From Syntrophaceae bacterium (GTDB lineage: Bacteria > Desulfobacterota > Syntrophia > Syntrophales > UBA2185): a stretch of 6,681 bases of DNA. The notes below the pieces were generated by a model. It searched no databases, was not told the origin of the DNA, and saw only the letters and a list, made by a program, of their open reading frames with translations. A program made the translations under genes and the position numbers. Of this stretch, positions 1 through 5,509 are shown piece by piece. Every line of letters begins with the position of its first letter. The first letter of the stretch is position 1. The DNA is taken from contig DNUI01000284.1 in assembly GCA_003508565.1 (NCBI GenBank), positions 1-6,681 on the forward strand, written 5' to 3'.

Positions 1-376
1 TCACTACAGTGGATATTAACATCACGCCAACACCCCAACCTACATATTCAATAGGCTCAGGATTCAGAAGCTTCTTAATCGCTTCGTGGATAATCCATAG
101 AGCGGCGAGAAAAATCAGCAGTGCTTCGATGGCGCCAGAAATATTTTCTACCTTCCCATGACCGAAGGGGTGTTTTGTATCGGCAGGTATACTTGATTTG
201 CTGACAGAAAACGTGGCGATAAGAGAAGCCAGAAGGTCTACACCGGAATGGATCGCTTCAGAGATTATGGAGACTGAGCCAATAACCAGGCCAACAGCAA
301 GCTTCATAACCATAAGAGTGGTGTTTGACAGTACCGAAAGCCATGCAACATTTAATTTTCGTCTCTGCAAACCCAT
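1..376 (-). CDS. Cation diffusion facilitator (CDF) metal transporter, N-terminal part, cut by window edge
   Basis: The reverse strand from the ATG at 376-374 reads 125 codons without a stop and runs off the left edge, so only the N-terminal part of a protein usually near 300 residues is present. CDF transporters are inner-membrane antiporters that export Zn2+, Fe2+ or other divalent metals in exchange for protons. The sequence shows the family hallmarks: a first hydrophobic helix (about residues 11-33), a second with SEAIHSGVD and the metal-site pair His43/Asp47 (HxxxD), the conserved cytoplasmic HPFGHGKVE at 69-77, and a third helix at about 81-100. In known CDFs, His rather than Asp at the first position is common in zinc-selective members, so zinc is a reasonable but unproven substrate. 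An in-frame TGA lies four codons before the ATG, so no longer start is possible. No strong Shine-Dalgarno site is visible. It lies 138 nt downstream of the baeRF gene on the same strand. Confidence 0.9.
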   Translation of the reverse strand, partial: MGLQRRKLNVAWLSVLSNTTLMVMKLAVGLVIGSVSIISEAIHSGVDLLASLIATFSVSKSSIPADTKHPFGHGKVENISGAIEALLIFLAALWIIHEAIKKLLNPEPIEYVGWGVGVMLISTVV

Positions 377-450
377 ACGGAGAATTCACTTAGAAAACAG
401 CCGCCGCTATTCCTCTTTGGTTTAGGGAAGGCGTATCAGGACAACGTTAT

Positions 451-483
451 TCATACCTGCCTGGCGCGCTTCACGAGGTATGA
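451..483. repeat. Perfect 8-bp inverted repeat between the baeRF and CDF genes
   Basis: TCATACCT (451-458) and its exact complement AGGTATGA (476-483) flank a GC-rich 17-nt spacer in the 138-nt gap downstream of the baeRF stop and upstream of the CDF start. No run of T follows it on either strand, so it does not look like a canonical intrinsic terminator. It could be an RNA stem that protects the upstream 3' end, or a protein-binding site upstream of the CDF gene. The repeat is directly visible and any function is inference. Confidence 0.35.
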
Positions 484-514
484 GGCATTGTTCTATAGAT
501 GTTATTGATCCGTT

Positions 515-1663
515 TTAGTAACGAAATACAGCTACTATTGGTGCATCATCCGGCATTTTTTCTGAAGAAAGCGAAAATACAATACCACCATTCAAGAAAG
601 TCTGTATCACGGAAAAATCCAAAAGGCCCTCGCTGCCGGGTTTCATTTTATCGTGCAACTCTACTTCATTACTTTCCGCGTTAAAAAATCCCCATTGTTG
701 ATGACCAGTGGTGATAAAAAGCGATGCTACCCGTCCATGATATGCGGCCTGGACAATTTCTTTTATATCACTGGATGTCAATCCTGTACCTGAAGATTGC
801 CTGTATTGGGCGATTGCATCATTTTCAGATTTTTGAAAATAAGGCCTTACAATTTCCAGGGCCTGTTTATGCAATTGTTCCGTACTTATTCCCTTGGGAT
901 TTCCTGTAACTCCCTGTTCCATGAGGTGAGGGTACGTGTTTGCTTCTCTGTAGATGGGAAAGAGGTAATCTACCCCCGCCAGTACGAGAGGTATCCGTTC
1001 ATCTTTCAGCAGGTCATGTAATCCTCTATCGATCTGCCTGAAATATTTTAATATGTTTTCTTTTGCATCATCCAACTCAGCTCCACCACCTGAAAGCATT
1101 GATCCACGTTCTCCACCCCTTGTTGTTCCCCTGTGAAAACGGATTTGTTTTTCCAAATCATCATACTGAAGTGCCTCGGCAAGACTTTTGGGTATAGCTT
1201 CAAGTTCAATTTCTCTGATGCTTTGTTTTGTACCTTCATAAAGATGGCTTCCCTTTTGACTGAGGGTTAAAATGTAGAAACGTCCTTCTCCACTTAACAC
1301 AGGCAGCAGAGGCTTTACATGAAAATGGTCAGCTACGATAATGAATTCATCAAAATTAATCGGTAAACAGTAGTAGCTAACTACATCGGCAGATAGAAAT
1401 ACGGCAAGACCGTCACTCTGTTGCCGCCAGAAAATTGCATTACCCAAGAGTCCCTGAGCAGGTTCGAGCAGCTTTTTTACCTCACTCGCACGGAGTCCAT
1501 TGGCAAGTAATTCTTCTTCAGCTTGACGAAGAAGATTTCTGAGTCTGATTTGATTTTGCTGAATTTCAGCACCAGTACGGAAGGTGGGCATAAATAATGA
1601 AATACAAGGGGGGTTTTGTGTGCTCATCAGAGCTTTAAGTTCATCTTTCGACATTGATTTCAT
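515..1663 (-). CDS. Bacterial archaeo-eukaryotic release factor (baeRF) family protein
   Basis: This 382-residue soluble protein matches my memory of the baeRF family, bacterial relatives of archaeal/eukaryotic release factor eRF1 (the family 3/7 group is my best guess). Typical segments are LKALMSTQNPPCISLFMPT (9-27), LFMPTFRTGAEIQQNQIRL (23-41), FWRQQSDGLAVFLS (78-91), HFHVKPLLPVLSGEGRFYIL (113-132), VLAGVDYLFPIYREANTYPHL (227-247) and a C-terminal NGG...DAPIVAVFRY. The loop where eRF1 carries its peptide-releasing GGQ is here glycine-rich (GGERGSMLSGGGAELDDAKE, 183-202) without a GGQ triplet, so classical peptidyl-tRNA hydrolysis is not expected. Relatives have been linked to ribosome rescue or hibernation; the role here is unknown. 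There is no signal peptide or membrane segment. The ATG at 1663 is chosen because GGAG at 1676-1673 lies 9 nt upstream; the in-frame ATG at 1654 is too far. The gene follows the GGDEF gene on the same strand by 183 nt, with no clear terminator between. Confidence 0.82.
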   Translation of the reverse strand: MKSMSKDELKALMSTQNPPCISLFMPTFRTGAEIQQNQIRLRNLLRQAEEELLANGLRASEVKKLLEPAQGLLGNAIFWRQQSDGLAVFLSADVVSYYCLPINFDEFIIVADHFHVKPLLPVLSGEGRFYILTLSQKGSHLYEGTKQSIREIELEAIPKSLAEALQYDDLEKQIRFHRGTTRGGERGSMLSGGGAELDDAKENILKYFRQIDRGLHDLLKDERIPLVLAGVDYLFPIYREANTYPHLMEQGVTGNPKGISTEQLHKQALEIVRPYFQKSENDAIAQYRQSSGTGLTSSDIKEIVQAAYHGRVASLFITTGHQQWGFFNAESNEVELHDKMKPGSEGLLDFSVIQTFLNGGIVFSLSSEKMPDDAPIVAVFRY

Positions 1664-1669
1664 AGATAT

Positions 1670-1677
1670 AATCTCCT
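1670..1677 (-). promoter_or_regulatory. Ribosome binding site of the baeRF gene
   Basis: On the minus strand, AGGAGATT (1677-1670) contains a strong Shine-Dalgarno core ending 9 nt before the ATG at 1663. It fixes that ATG as the start over the in-frame ATG three codons later. The same 8 nt are exactly complementary to an upstream leader segment (1725-1718), so access to the site may be controlled. Confidence 0.75.
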
Positions 1678-1703
1678 TTTATACAATGGCATAAGTTTAT
1701 AGT

Positions 1704-1732
1704 GAAATCTCTTTTCGAGGAGATTCCTCAAA
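1704..1732 (-). promoter_or_regulatory. Candidate switching leader upstream of the baeRF gene
   Basis: On the minus strand the leader segment AATCTCCT (1725-1718) can take part in three mutually exclusive pairings. First, GGAATCTC (1727-1720) pairs with GAGATTTC (1711-1704): 8 bp, one G-U, 8-nt loop. Second, TTTGAGGA (1732-1725) pairs with TCCTCGAA (1721-1714): 8 bp, one G-U, 3-nt loop. Third, AATCTCCT pairs perfectly with the Shine-Dalgarno AGGAGATT (1677-1670), which would hide the ribosome binding site. This resembles a translational on/off arrangement. It works only if transcription starts upstream of about 1732, for example by readthrough from the GGDEF gene. No ligand-binding aptamer of a known class is recognised. 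Confidence 0.35.
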
Positions 1733-1846
1733 TTATGTCTTGGTAACGCTGCCATTCGTCCTCACAGCTTGTTCCCACGTAGCCGATGAGAGGCATTGTT
1801 GAACAGGCTTCTCTCCCGGTTTAGGCTGGGATACAAGAATGCTGCG

Positions 1847-2392
1847 TTATTTGTTTTTTTGATTCTTTTTTTCCTTAAGAAGGGCGTCACTGGCCGATCT
1901 AATTAATTCTTCCGCGTGATCGTGATAATCACACTGAACAATACCCGCATGCATGGTAATGTTTTCCATTCTTCCTTTCCGGATTTGTTTTTCAATGCTT
2001 TGGGCTATATTATCGGCATGATGTACGTTTACTTCTGGTAGTATTATGGCAAATTTGTTTTCTCGACAACGGAAGGCGAGGTCAATATCATACCTGATAC
2101 AAGAGCTTATGATGTCTGATGTCATCTTCAGAACCTCTTCCTCATCAGGATTTGCAGTTGTAGTATCTGATTTTTTTACACATCCGAGTTCCAGCATAAT
2201 GAAAGACAATTGTTTATTGCAACGTTTTGCCCTGGCCATTTCTTCATCGAGCCTGAGATGAAGAAATCTGTCGTTGTAAAGTCCCGTGCTATCGTCAATA
2301 ATCGGGTGATTTTTAATGTCTCTCCTTTTTCTTCTGAATTCCTCCCTTCTCACCTGCTCCATTATATCATGCATCATCTCAGAATATCCCAT
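1847..2392 (-). CDS. Degenerate GGDEF-domain protein (probably not an active diguanylate cyclase)
   Basis: This 181-residue protein has a basic, charged N-terminal helix (about 1-30) followed by one GGDEF-type fold from about 31 to the end. The fold is recognisable from DDSTGLYNDRFLHLRLDEEMARAKR (33-57), the hydrophobic LSFIMLELG strand (62-70), FAIILPE (114-120) and the C-terminal AEELIRSASDALLKEKK (160-176). Active diguanylate cyclases condense two GTP into cyclic di-GMP. Here the signature is RENKF (110-114) instead of GGDEF, the metal-binding Asp of the first strand is Glu68, and the product-inhibition RxxD site lacks its Arg (YDID, 101-104). Loss of catalysis is therefore likely, and the domain may instead bind a nucleotide or a protein partner. 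No receiver, PAS or membrane segment is attached. AAGGA at 2403-2399 lies 6 nt before the ATG and supports the start. It is transcribed away from the kamA-efp-epmA operon. Confidence 0.85.
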   Translation of the reverse strand: MGYSEMMHDIMEQVRREEFRRKRRDIKNHPIIDDSTGLYNDRFLHLRLDEEMARAKRCNKQLSFIMLELGCVKKSDTTTANPDEEEVLKMTSDIISSCIRYDIDLAFRCRENKFAIILPEVNVHHADNIAQSIEKQIRKGRMENITMHAGIVQCDYHDHAEELIRSASDALLKEKKNQKNK

Positions 2393-2419
2393 TTCATTTC
2401 CTTACATCGTATAGCGTTT

Positions 2420-2448
2420 ATTATTACTCATTCCGATTTTTTATGCAA
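2420..2448 (-). promoter_or_regulatory. Candidate sigma70-type promoter for the GGDEF gene
   Basis: Read on the minus strand, TTGCAT (2448-2443) and AATAAT (2425-2420) are separated by exactly 17 nt, close to the TTGACA/TATAAT consensus. Transcription would begin near 2413 and give a short leader ahead of the AAGGA site and the ATG at 2392. In AT-rich DNA such matches arise easily by chance, so this is tentative. Confidence 0.35.
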
Positions 2449-2780
2449 TGTCTAATAAATAAAGTATACATCCCAGAAGTTCTGCCGCGATCCTATGTAC
2501 TCCTTAGATCGAAGTTTCATCTTCTAATCAGTAAGCCCTCATGCTAATTCAACTTTTCTAAAATAATTATAGATGAATAGATTAGGTTCGAAACGAAATT
2601 CAATTAATTTTGGAGTAGTATTTTTTAAGGTGAGCTCTTGTATGTGATTTTTTCATTGATTCAATTACTAAACGATCTTTTTTATTTCTTTCTCTTATGT
2701 AAAATATAATAAAATAAATACGCAACATTTTTTTATTTATGATCTGGTTGAATATAAGTATCAGGTTTGAGGGTTCTCAT

Positions 2781-2809
2781 TTGTAATAATTACTATTTGG
2801 TGTTATAAA
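2781..2809 (+). promoter_or_regulatory. Candidate sigma70-type promoter for the kamA-efp-epmA operon
   Basis: TTGTAA (2781-2786) and TATAAA (2804-2809) are spaced by exactly 17 nt, and TG at 2801-2802 adds an extended -10 element. Transcription would start near 2816, about 30 nt before the kamA ATG. This is the best promoter match in the intergenic region for the rightward operon. Confidence 0.5.
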
Positions 2810-2840
2810 ATTTCAAAATAAAAAAACCTTGAAATTATAA
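2803..2840. repeat. Imperfect inverted repeat over the -10 and start of the kamA promoter
   Basis: TTATAA-AA-TTTCAA (2803-2816) mirrors TTGAAATTATAA (2829-2840): 12 matching bases per arm with a 2-nt bulge in the left arm and a 12-nt A-rich spacer. The inner 8 bp (AATTTCAA/TTGAAATT, 2809-2816 and 2829-2836) are perfect. It overlaps the candidate -10 box and the predicted transcription start, where a repressor operator would act. It could instead form a weak RNA stem near the start codon. The regulator is unknown. Confidence 0.35.
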
Positions 2841-2846
2841 CTGCAG

Positions 2847-3956
2847 ATGAAATCAATACACAGCAATGTTTCTGTCAAATCGTGGGCTCTTGTGTCGTCG
2901 AAAGACTGGTACGACTGGCAATGGCAGTATAAGAATCGTATACAAACCGTTCCTCAATTTGCCAGAGTTCTCGGCATGAATCCGGCAATTCTAAAAGAAT
3001 ATACAAAAGTGGTGAGGTATTATCCCCTTTGTATTACCCCGTTTTATTTTTCCTTAGTGAATATGGCAGATGAAAATGATCCCATTGCACTTCAGTGTTT
3101 CCTTGATCGGAGGGAAATAGAATATTCACGCGGCGGGGTAGATGACCCTTTGGAAGAGGTTCGGGACATGCCCGTTCCGGGGCTGATACACCGGTATCCT
3201 GATCGTTGTGTCGTGATCATTACGAACACATGTGCAACATACTGCCGGCATTGTAATCGCAAACGTATGTGGAAGAAAAAAATAGCAGGGGATAACGCGG
3301 CATATCTCATGCAAATGATCGATTACGTTTCCAAGACGCCGGACATTCGTGAAGTCATTGTTTCCGGAGGTGATCCCCTGACCGTGGATGAAGGTACCCT
3401 TGACTGGTTTCTTGGATCTTTGCGTGCTATTTCCCATATAGAAGTGCTGCGTGTAGGAAGCCGTATCCCTGTAACAATGCCAATGAGAATTACCAGGCAA
3501 CTGTGTTTCATATTGCATAAACACCGCCCGCTCTGGTTCAATACCCAATTCAATCATCCCCATGAGATTACTCCGGAGGCGGCGAAGGCCTGCGAAATGC
3601 TGCTTGAGGCGGGAATTCCCGTTTCAAACCAGTCTGTGTTGCTTCGAGGTGTCAATGATAATTTTGAGACGATGCGTGATCTTTATTATGGTCTGCAAAG
3701 GATATCTGTAAGGCCTTATTATTTATTCCAATGTGATCCGGTAAAAGGTACGGATCATTTCCGCGCTGATATGCAGTCGGGGATAAAAATAATGGAAAAA
3801 CTGTGGAGAAATGTATCAGGACTGTGCTTGCCACAGTATGTATTTGACGTACCGGGAGGTAAGGGGAAGTGTCCCCTCTATCCGTTTCCCGATTTTTTAG
3901 CAAAAAGCCTTACGACAAATGAATATTTTTTTGACAAGAAGAGAGATGTGAATTAA
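2847..3956 (+). CDS. kamA: KamA/EpmB-type lysine 2,3-aminomutase (radical SAM, PLP)
   Basis: This 369-residue enzyme belongs to the radical SAM lysine 2,3-aminomutases, which move the alpha-amino group of lysine to C3 using a [4Fe-4S] cluster, S-adenosylmethionine and pyridoxal phosphate. Visible features are DWYDWQWQYKNRI (20-32), PVPGLIHRYPDR (109-120), the cluster motif CATYCRHC with Cys129/Cys133/Cys136, SGGDPL (173-178), FNHPHEIT (235-242), NQSVLLRGVND (261-271), Asp297 and Asp334 at the positions of the lysine-binding aspartates of clostridial KamA, and the PLP lysine Lys341 in PGGKGKCPL. The body is closer to clostridial KamA than to E. coli EpmB, but it stops about 45 residues short of KamA and lacks the cysteine-rich zinc-binding tail. 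Its position directly before efp and epmA implies that it supplies beta-lysine for EF-P modification. The start is supported by alignment with KamA, although no good Shine-Dalgarno site precedes it. Confidence 0.93.
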   Translation: MKSIHSNVSVKSWALVSSKDWYDWQWQYKNRIQTVPQFARVLGMNPAILKEYTKVVRYYPLCITPFYFSLVNMADENDPIALQCFLDRREIEYSRGGVDDPLEEVRDMPVPGLIHRYPDRCVVIITNTCATYCRHCNRKRMWKKKIAGDNAAYLMQMIDYVSKTPDIREVIVSGGDPLTVDEGTLDWFLGSLRAISHIEVLRVGSRIPVTMPMRITRQLCFILHKHRPLWFNTQFNHPHEITPEAAKACEMLLEAGIPVSNQSVLLRGVNDNFETMRDLYYGLQRISVRPYYLFQCDPVKGTDHFRADMQSGIKIMEKLWRNVSGLCLPQYVFDVPGGKGKCPLYPFPDFLAKSLTTNEYFFDKKRDVN

Positions 3957-3996
3957 AGAACCCGAGGATACAAACCGTGAGAATTCGTCAGGATGA

Positions 3997-4003
3997 AAGG
4001 AGA
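3997..4003 (+). promoter_or_regulatory. Ribosome binding site of efp
   Basis: AAGGAGA lies in the 58-nt gap after kamA. Its GGAG core ends 12 nt before the ATG at 4015, longer than usual. An out-of-frame ATG at 3993 opens only a nine-codon reading frame that ends at 4022, so the ATG at 4015, which matches the N-terminus of the EF-P family, is retained. Confidence 0.55.
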
Positions 4004-4014
4004 ACGAAAGCAGC

Positions 4015-4578
4015 ATGTATAGTGCAAGTGATTTGAAGAAAGGCTTAAGGATTAAGATTGATAATGAACCGTATATCATAACGGAATTTAACTTTGTAAA
4101 ACCAGGAAAGGGACAGGCGCTGTACCGGTCTAAGCTGCGCAATATGATCACGGGAGCTCAGTTCGAGCGGACATTCCGTTCCGTGGATACCTTCGAACCC
4201 GCAGACCTCCAGGAAAAAAAGATGCAATACCTTTACAAAGAAGAAGAAAAATACTGTTTTATGGATAATGAAAGTTATGAACAGGTATTTCTCACTGAAG
4301 AACAGGTAGGAGAAGCAAAAAATTTTTTTATTGACAACCTTGAAGTAGAAATCCTTTTTTTTGAAGAGAGGCCCTTGGGAGTCACACCACCAAATTTTGT
4401 TGACCTAATCGTTGTAAAAGCAGAGCCGTGGGCCAAGGGAGATTCTGTATCGGGTAAAACAAAGCCGGTAACCCTGCAGACAGGTTATCAGATTCAGGTG
4501 CCTCCTTTTATCGAAGAGGGGGAAAAAATCAGAGTTGATACACGTAGCGGTGAATATCTTACAAGGGTCAAGGGATAA
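4015..4578 (+). CDS. efp: Elongation factor P
   Basis: EF-P binds between the P and E sites of ribosomes stalled on consecutive prolines and promotes peptide bond formation. At 187 residues it has the usual length and three beta-barrel domains: the KOW-like N-terminal domain (about 1-60), a central OB domain (about 65-125) and a C-terminal OB domain (about 128-187). The modification loop PGKGQA is at 30-35 with Lys32, equivalent to the beta-lysylated Lys34 of E. coli. Other family signatures are FVKPGKGQA, TFRSVDTFEPADL, GVTPPNFVDL (129-138) and the C-terminal RVDTRSGEYLTRVKG. It lies between the mutase and epmA, which together carry out the modification. The epmA start is 7 nt after the efp stop, so the two are very likely co-transcribed. 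The identification is close to certain, and modification by lysine rather than by rhamnose or 5-aminopentanol follows from the neighbours. Confidence 0.98.
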   Translation: MYSASDLKKGLRIKIDNEPYIITEFNFVKPGKGQALYRSKLRNMITGAQFERTFRSVDTFEPADLQEKKMQYLYKEEEKYCFMDNESYEQVFLTEEQVGEAKNFFIDNLEVEILFFEERPLGVTPPNFVDLIVVKAEPWAKGDSVSGKTKPVTLQTGYQIQVPPFIEEGEKIRVDTRSGEYLTRVKG

Positions 4579-4585
4579 GCTCCCC

Positions 4586-5509
4586 ATGAGAGATAATTGG
4601 AGGCTGACGAAAAACCAGGCCGCATTACACATACGCGCCAGAATGATTTGTGCCATACGGGATTTCTTTATCAGCAAGGATTATTTGGAAGTAGAAACCC
4701 CTTCTATGATTACGGCACCAATTCCGGAGCCTCATATTGATGCCATCCCGTGTGGTGATTTGTTTTTGCATACATCGCCGGAACTCTACATGAAGAGACT
4801 CCTTGCTGCAGGTTATCCAAAAATATTCCAAATCTGTAAATGTTTCCGTGCAGGTGAGCGAGGTGCATTCCACCTCCCTGAGTTTACAATGCTGGAGTGG
4901 TATTGCCAGGGTATGGACTATCGTCTGTTAATGAAGGAATGTGAGAATTTGATTATTTCAATTGTCCATAATCTTGGGTACGGAAATGAGATTCATTACC
5001 AGAACAAGACATTGAATTTAAAGAAGCCATGGGAGACGATATCGGTCCGAGATGCCTTTACCTGCTTTGCACCCATACAAATGGATGAAGCTGTTAAAGA
5101 GGACTTATTCGATGAGATTATGGTCAGCCATATCGAACCTCACTTAGGAATAGAGCAACCTACCTTTATCTATGACTATCCTGTTTCGGGAGCAACTCTC
5201 GCAAAGGCTAAAGAAGAAGAACCAGATATAGCCGAACGATTCGAACTGTATATGGGAGGAATAGAAATAGCAAATGCATGTTCTGAACTTACGGACATGA
5301 AGGAACATCATACAAGGATAGAAAAGGTACAGCAATATCGGTATTCCATGAATAAGCCGATGTATCCTGTATCAGATTATTTTCTGCACGACATTGCTCA
5401 TATGCCGGAAGCGGCGGGTATTGCCCTTGGTGTGGATAGATTAGCGATGATTTTTAATAACACGTCTGTAATTGATGACGTTGTTGCGTTTACTCCAGAG
5501 CGTGGGTGA
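4586..5509 (+). CDS. epmA: EF-P (R)-beta-lysyltransferase, LysRS-like (EpmA/GenX/PoxA)
   Basis: EpmA activates beta-lysine with ATP and transfers it to the loop lysine of EF-P. It is a paralogue of the class II lysyl-tRNA synthetase catalytic core without the tRNA anticodon-binding domain. At 307 residues it has the expected length. It shows motif 1 (VETPSM, about 36), TSPELYMKRLL (63-73), motif 2 FRAGERG...HLPEFTMLEWY (87-106), GIEIANACSELTD (225-237) and motif 3 GIALGVDRLAM (278-288). Ala280 in GIALG corresponds to the E. coli EpmA alanine (A298) where lysyl-tRNA synthetases have glycine, a difference tied to preference for beta-lysine. An ATG at 4535 would extend the frame inside efp, but MRDNWRLTKNQAALHIRAR aligns with the family N-terminus, and AGGG at 4571-4574 lies 11 nt before the ATG at 4586. 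It is the third gene of the cassette. Confidence 0.95.
   Translation: MRDNWRLTKNQAALHIRARMICAIRDFFISKDYLEVETPSMITAPIPEPHIDAIPCGDLFLHTSPELYMKRLLAAGYPKIFQICKCFRAGERGAFHLPEFTMLEWYCQGMDYRLLMKECENLIISIVHNLGYGNEIHYQNKTLNLKKPWETISVRDAFTCFAPIQMDEAVKEDLFDEIMVSHIEPHLGIEQPTFIYDYPVSGATLAKAKEEEPDIAERFELYMGGIEIANACSELTDMKEHHTRIEKVQQYRYSMNKPMYPVSDYFLHDIAHMPEAAGIALGVDRLAMIFNNTSVIDDVVAFTPERG

Larger units (their letters stand above)
2393..2846. other. AT-rich divergent intergenic region
   Basis: This 454-nt stretch separates the leftward GGDEF gene from the rightward kamA operon. It is markedly more AT-rich than the flanking genes, with many A and T runs, and I see no convincing coding sequence. The longest ATG-initiated reading frame I followed (2573-2647, 24 codons) has no ribosome binding site. 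It holds candidate promoters in both directions, an imperfect inverted repeat at its right end (2803-2840) and a small 11-bp palindrome CAGAAGTTCTG at 2474-2484. No structured RNA family is recognised. Confidence 0.7.

Noticed and set aside
1728..1796. Minus-strand 22-codon ORF (MPLIGYVGTSCEDEW...) between the GGDEF and baeRF genes
   Set aside because: There is no ribosome binding site and no recognisable family, and the length is easily reached by chance. Its stop codon falls inside the leader pairing region, so it could be a leader peptide, but nothing supports that directly.
2573..2647. Plus-strand 24-codon ORF in the AT-rich intergenic region
   Set aside because: It has no Shine-Dalgarno site and low-complexity AT-driven codons, and the translation resembles nothing known.
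3126..3563. Long minus-strand frame opposite kamA
   Set aside because: It is a shadow of the strongly conserved kamA frame; its translation shows no domain and it has no ribosome binding site.
4535..4585. Upstream ATG at 4535 as the epmA start
   Set aside because: It would overlap efp by 44 nt and add 17 residues with no family similarity. The ATG at 4586 fits the family N-terminus and has an upstream AGGG.
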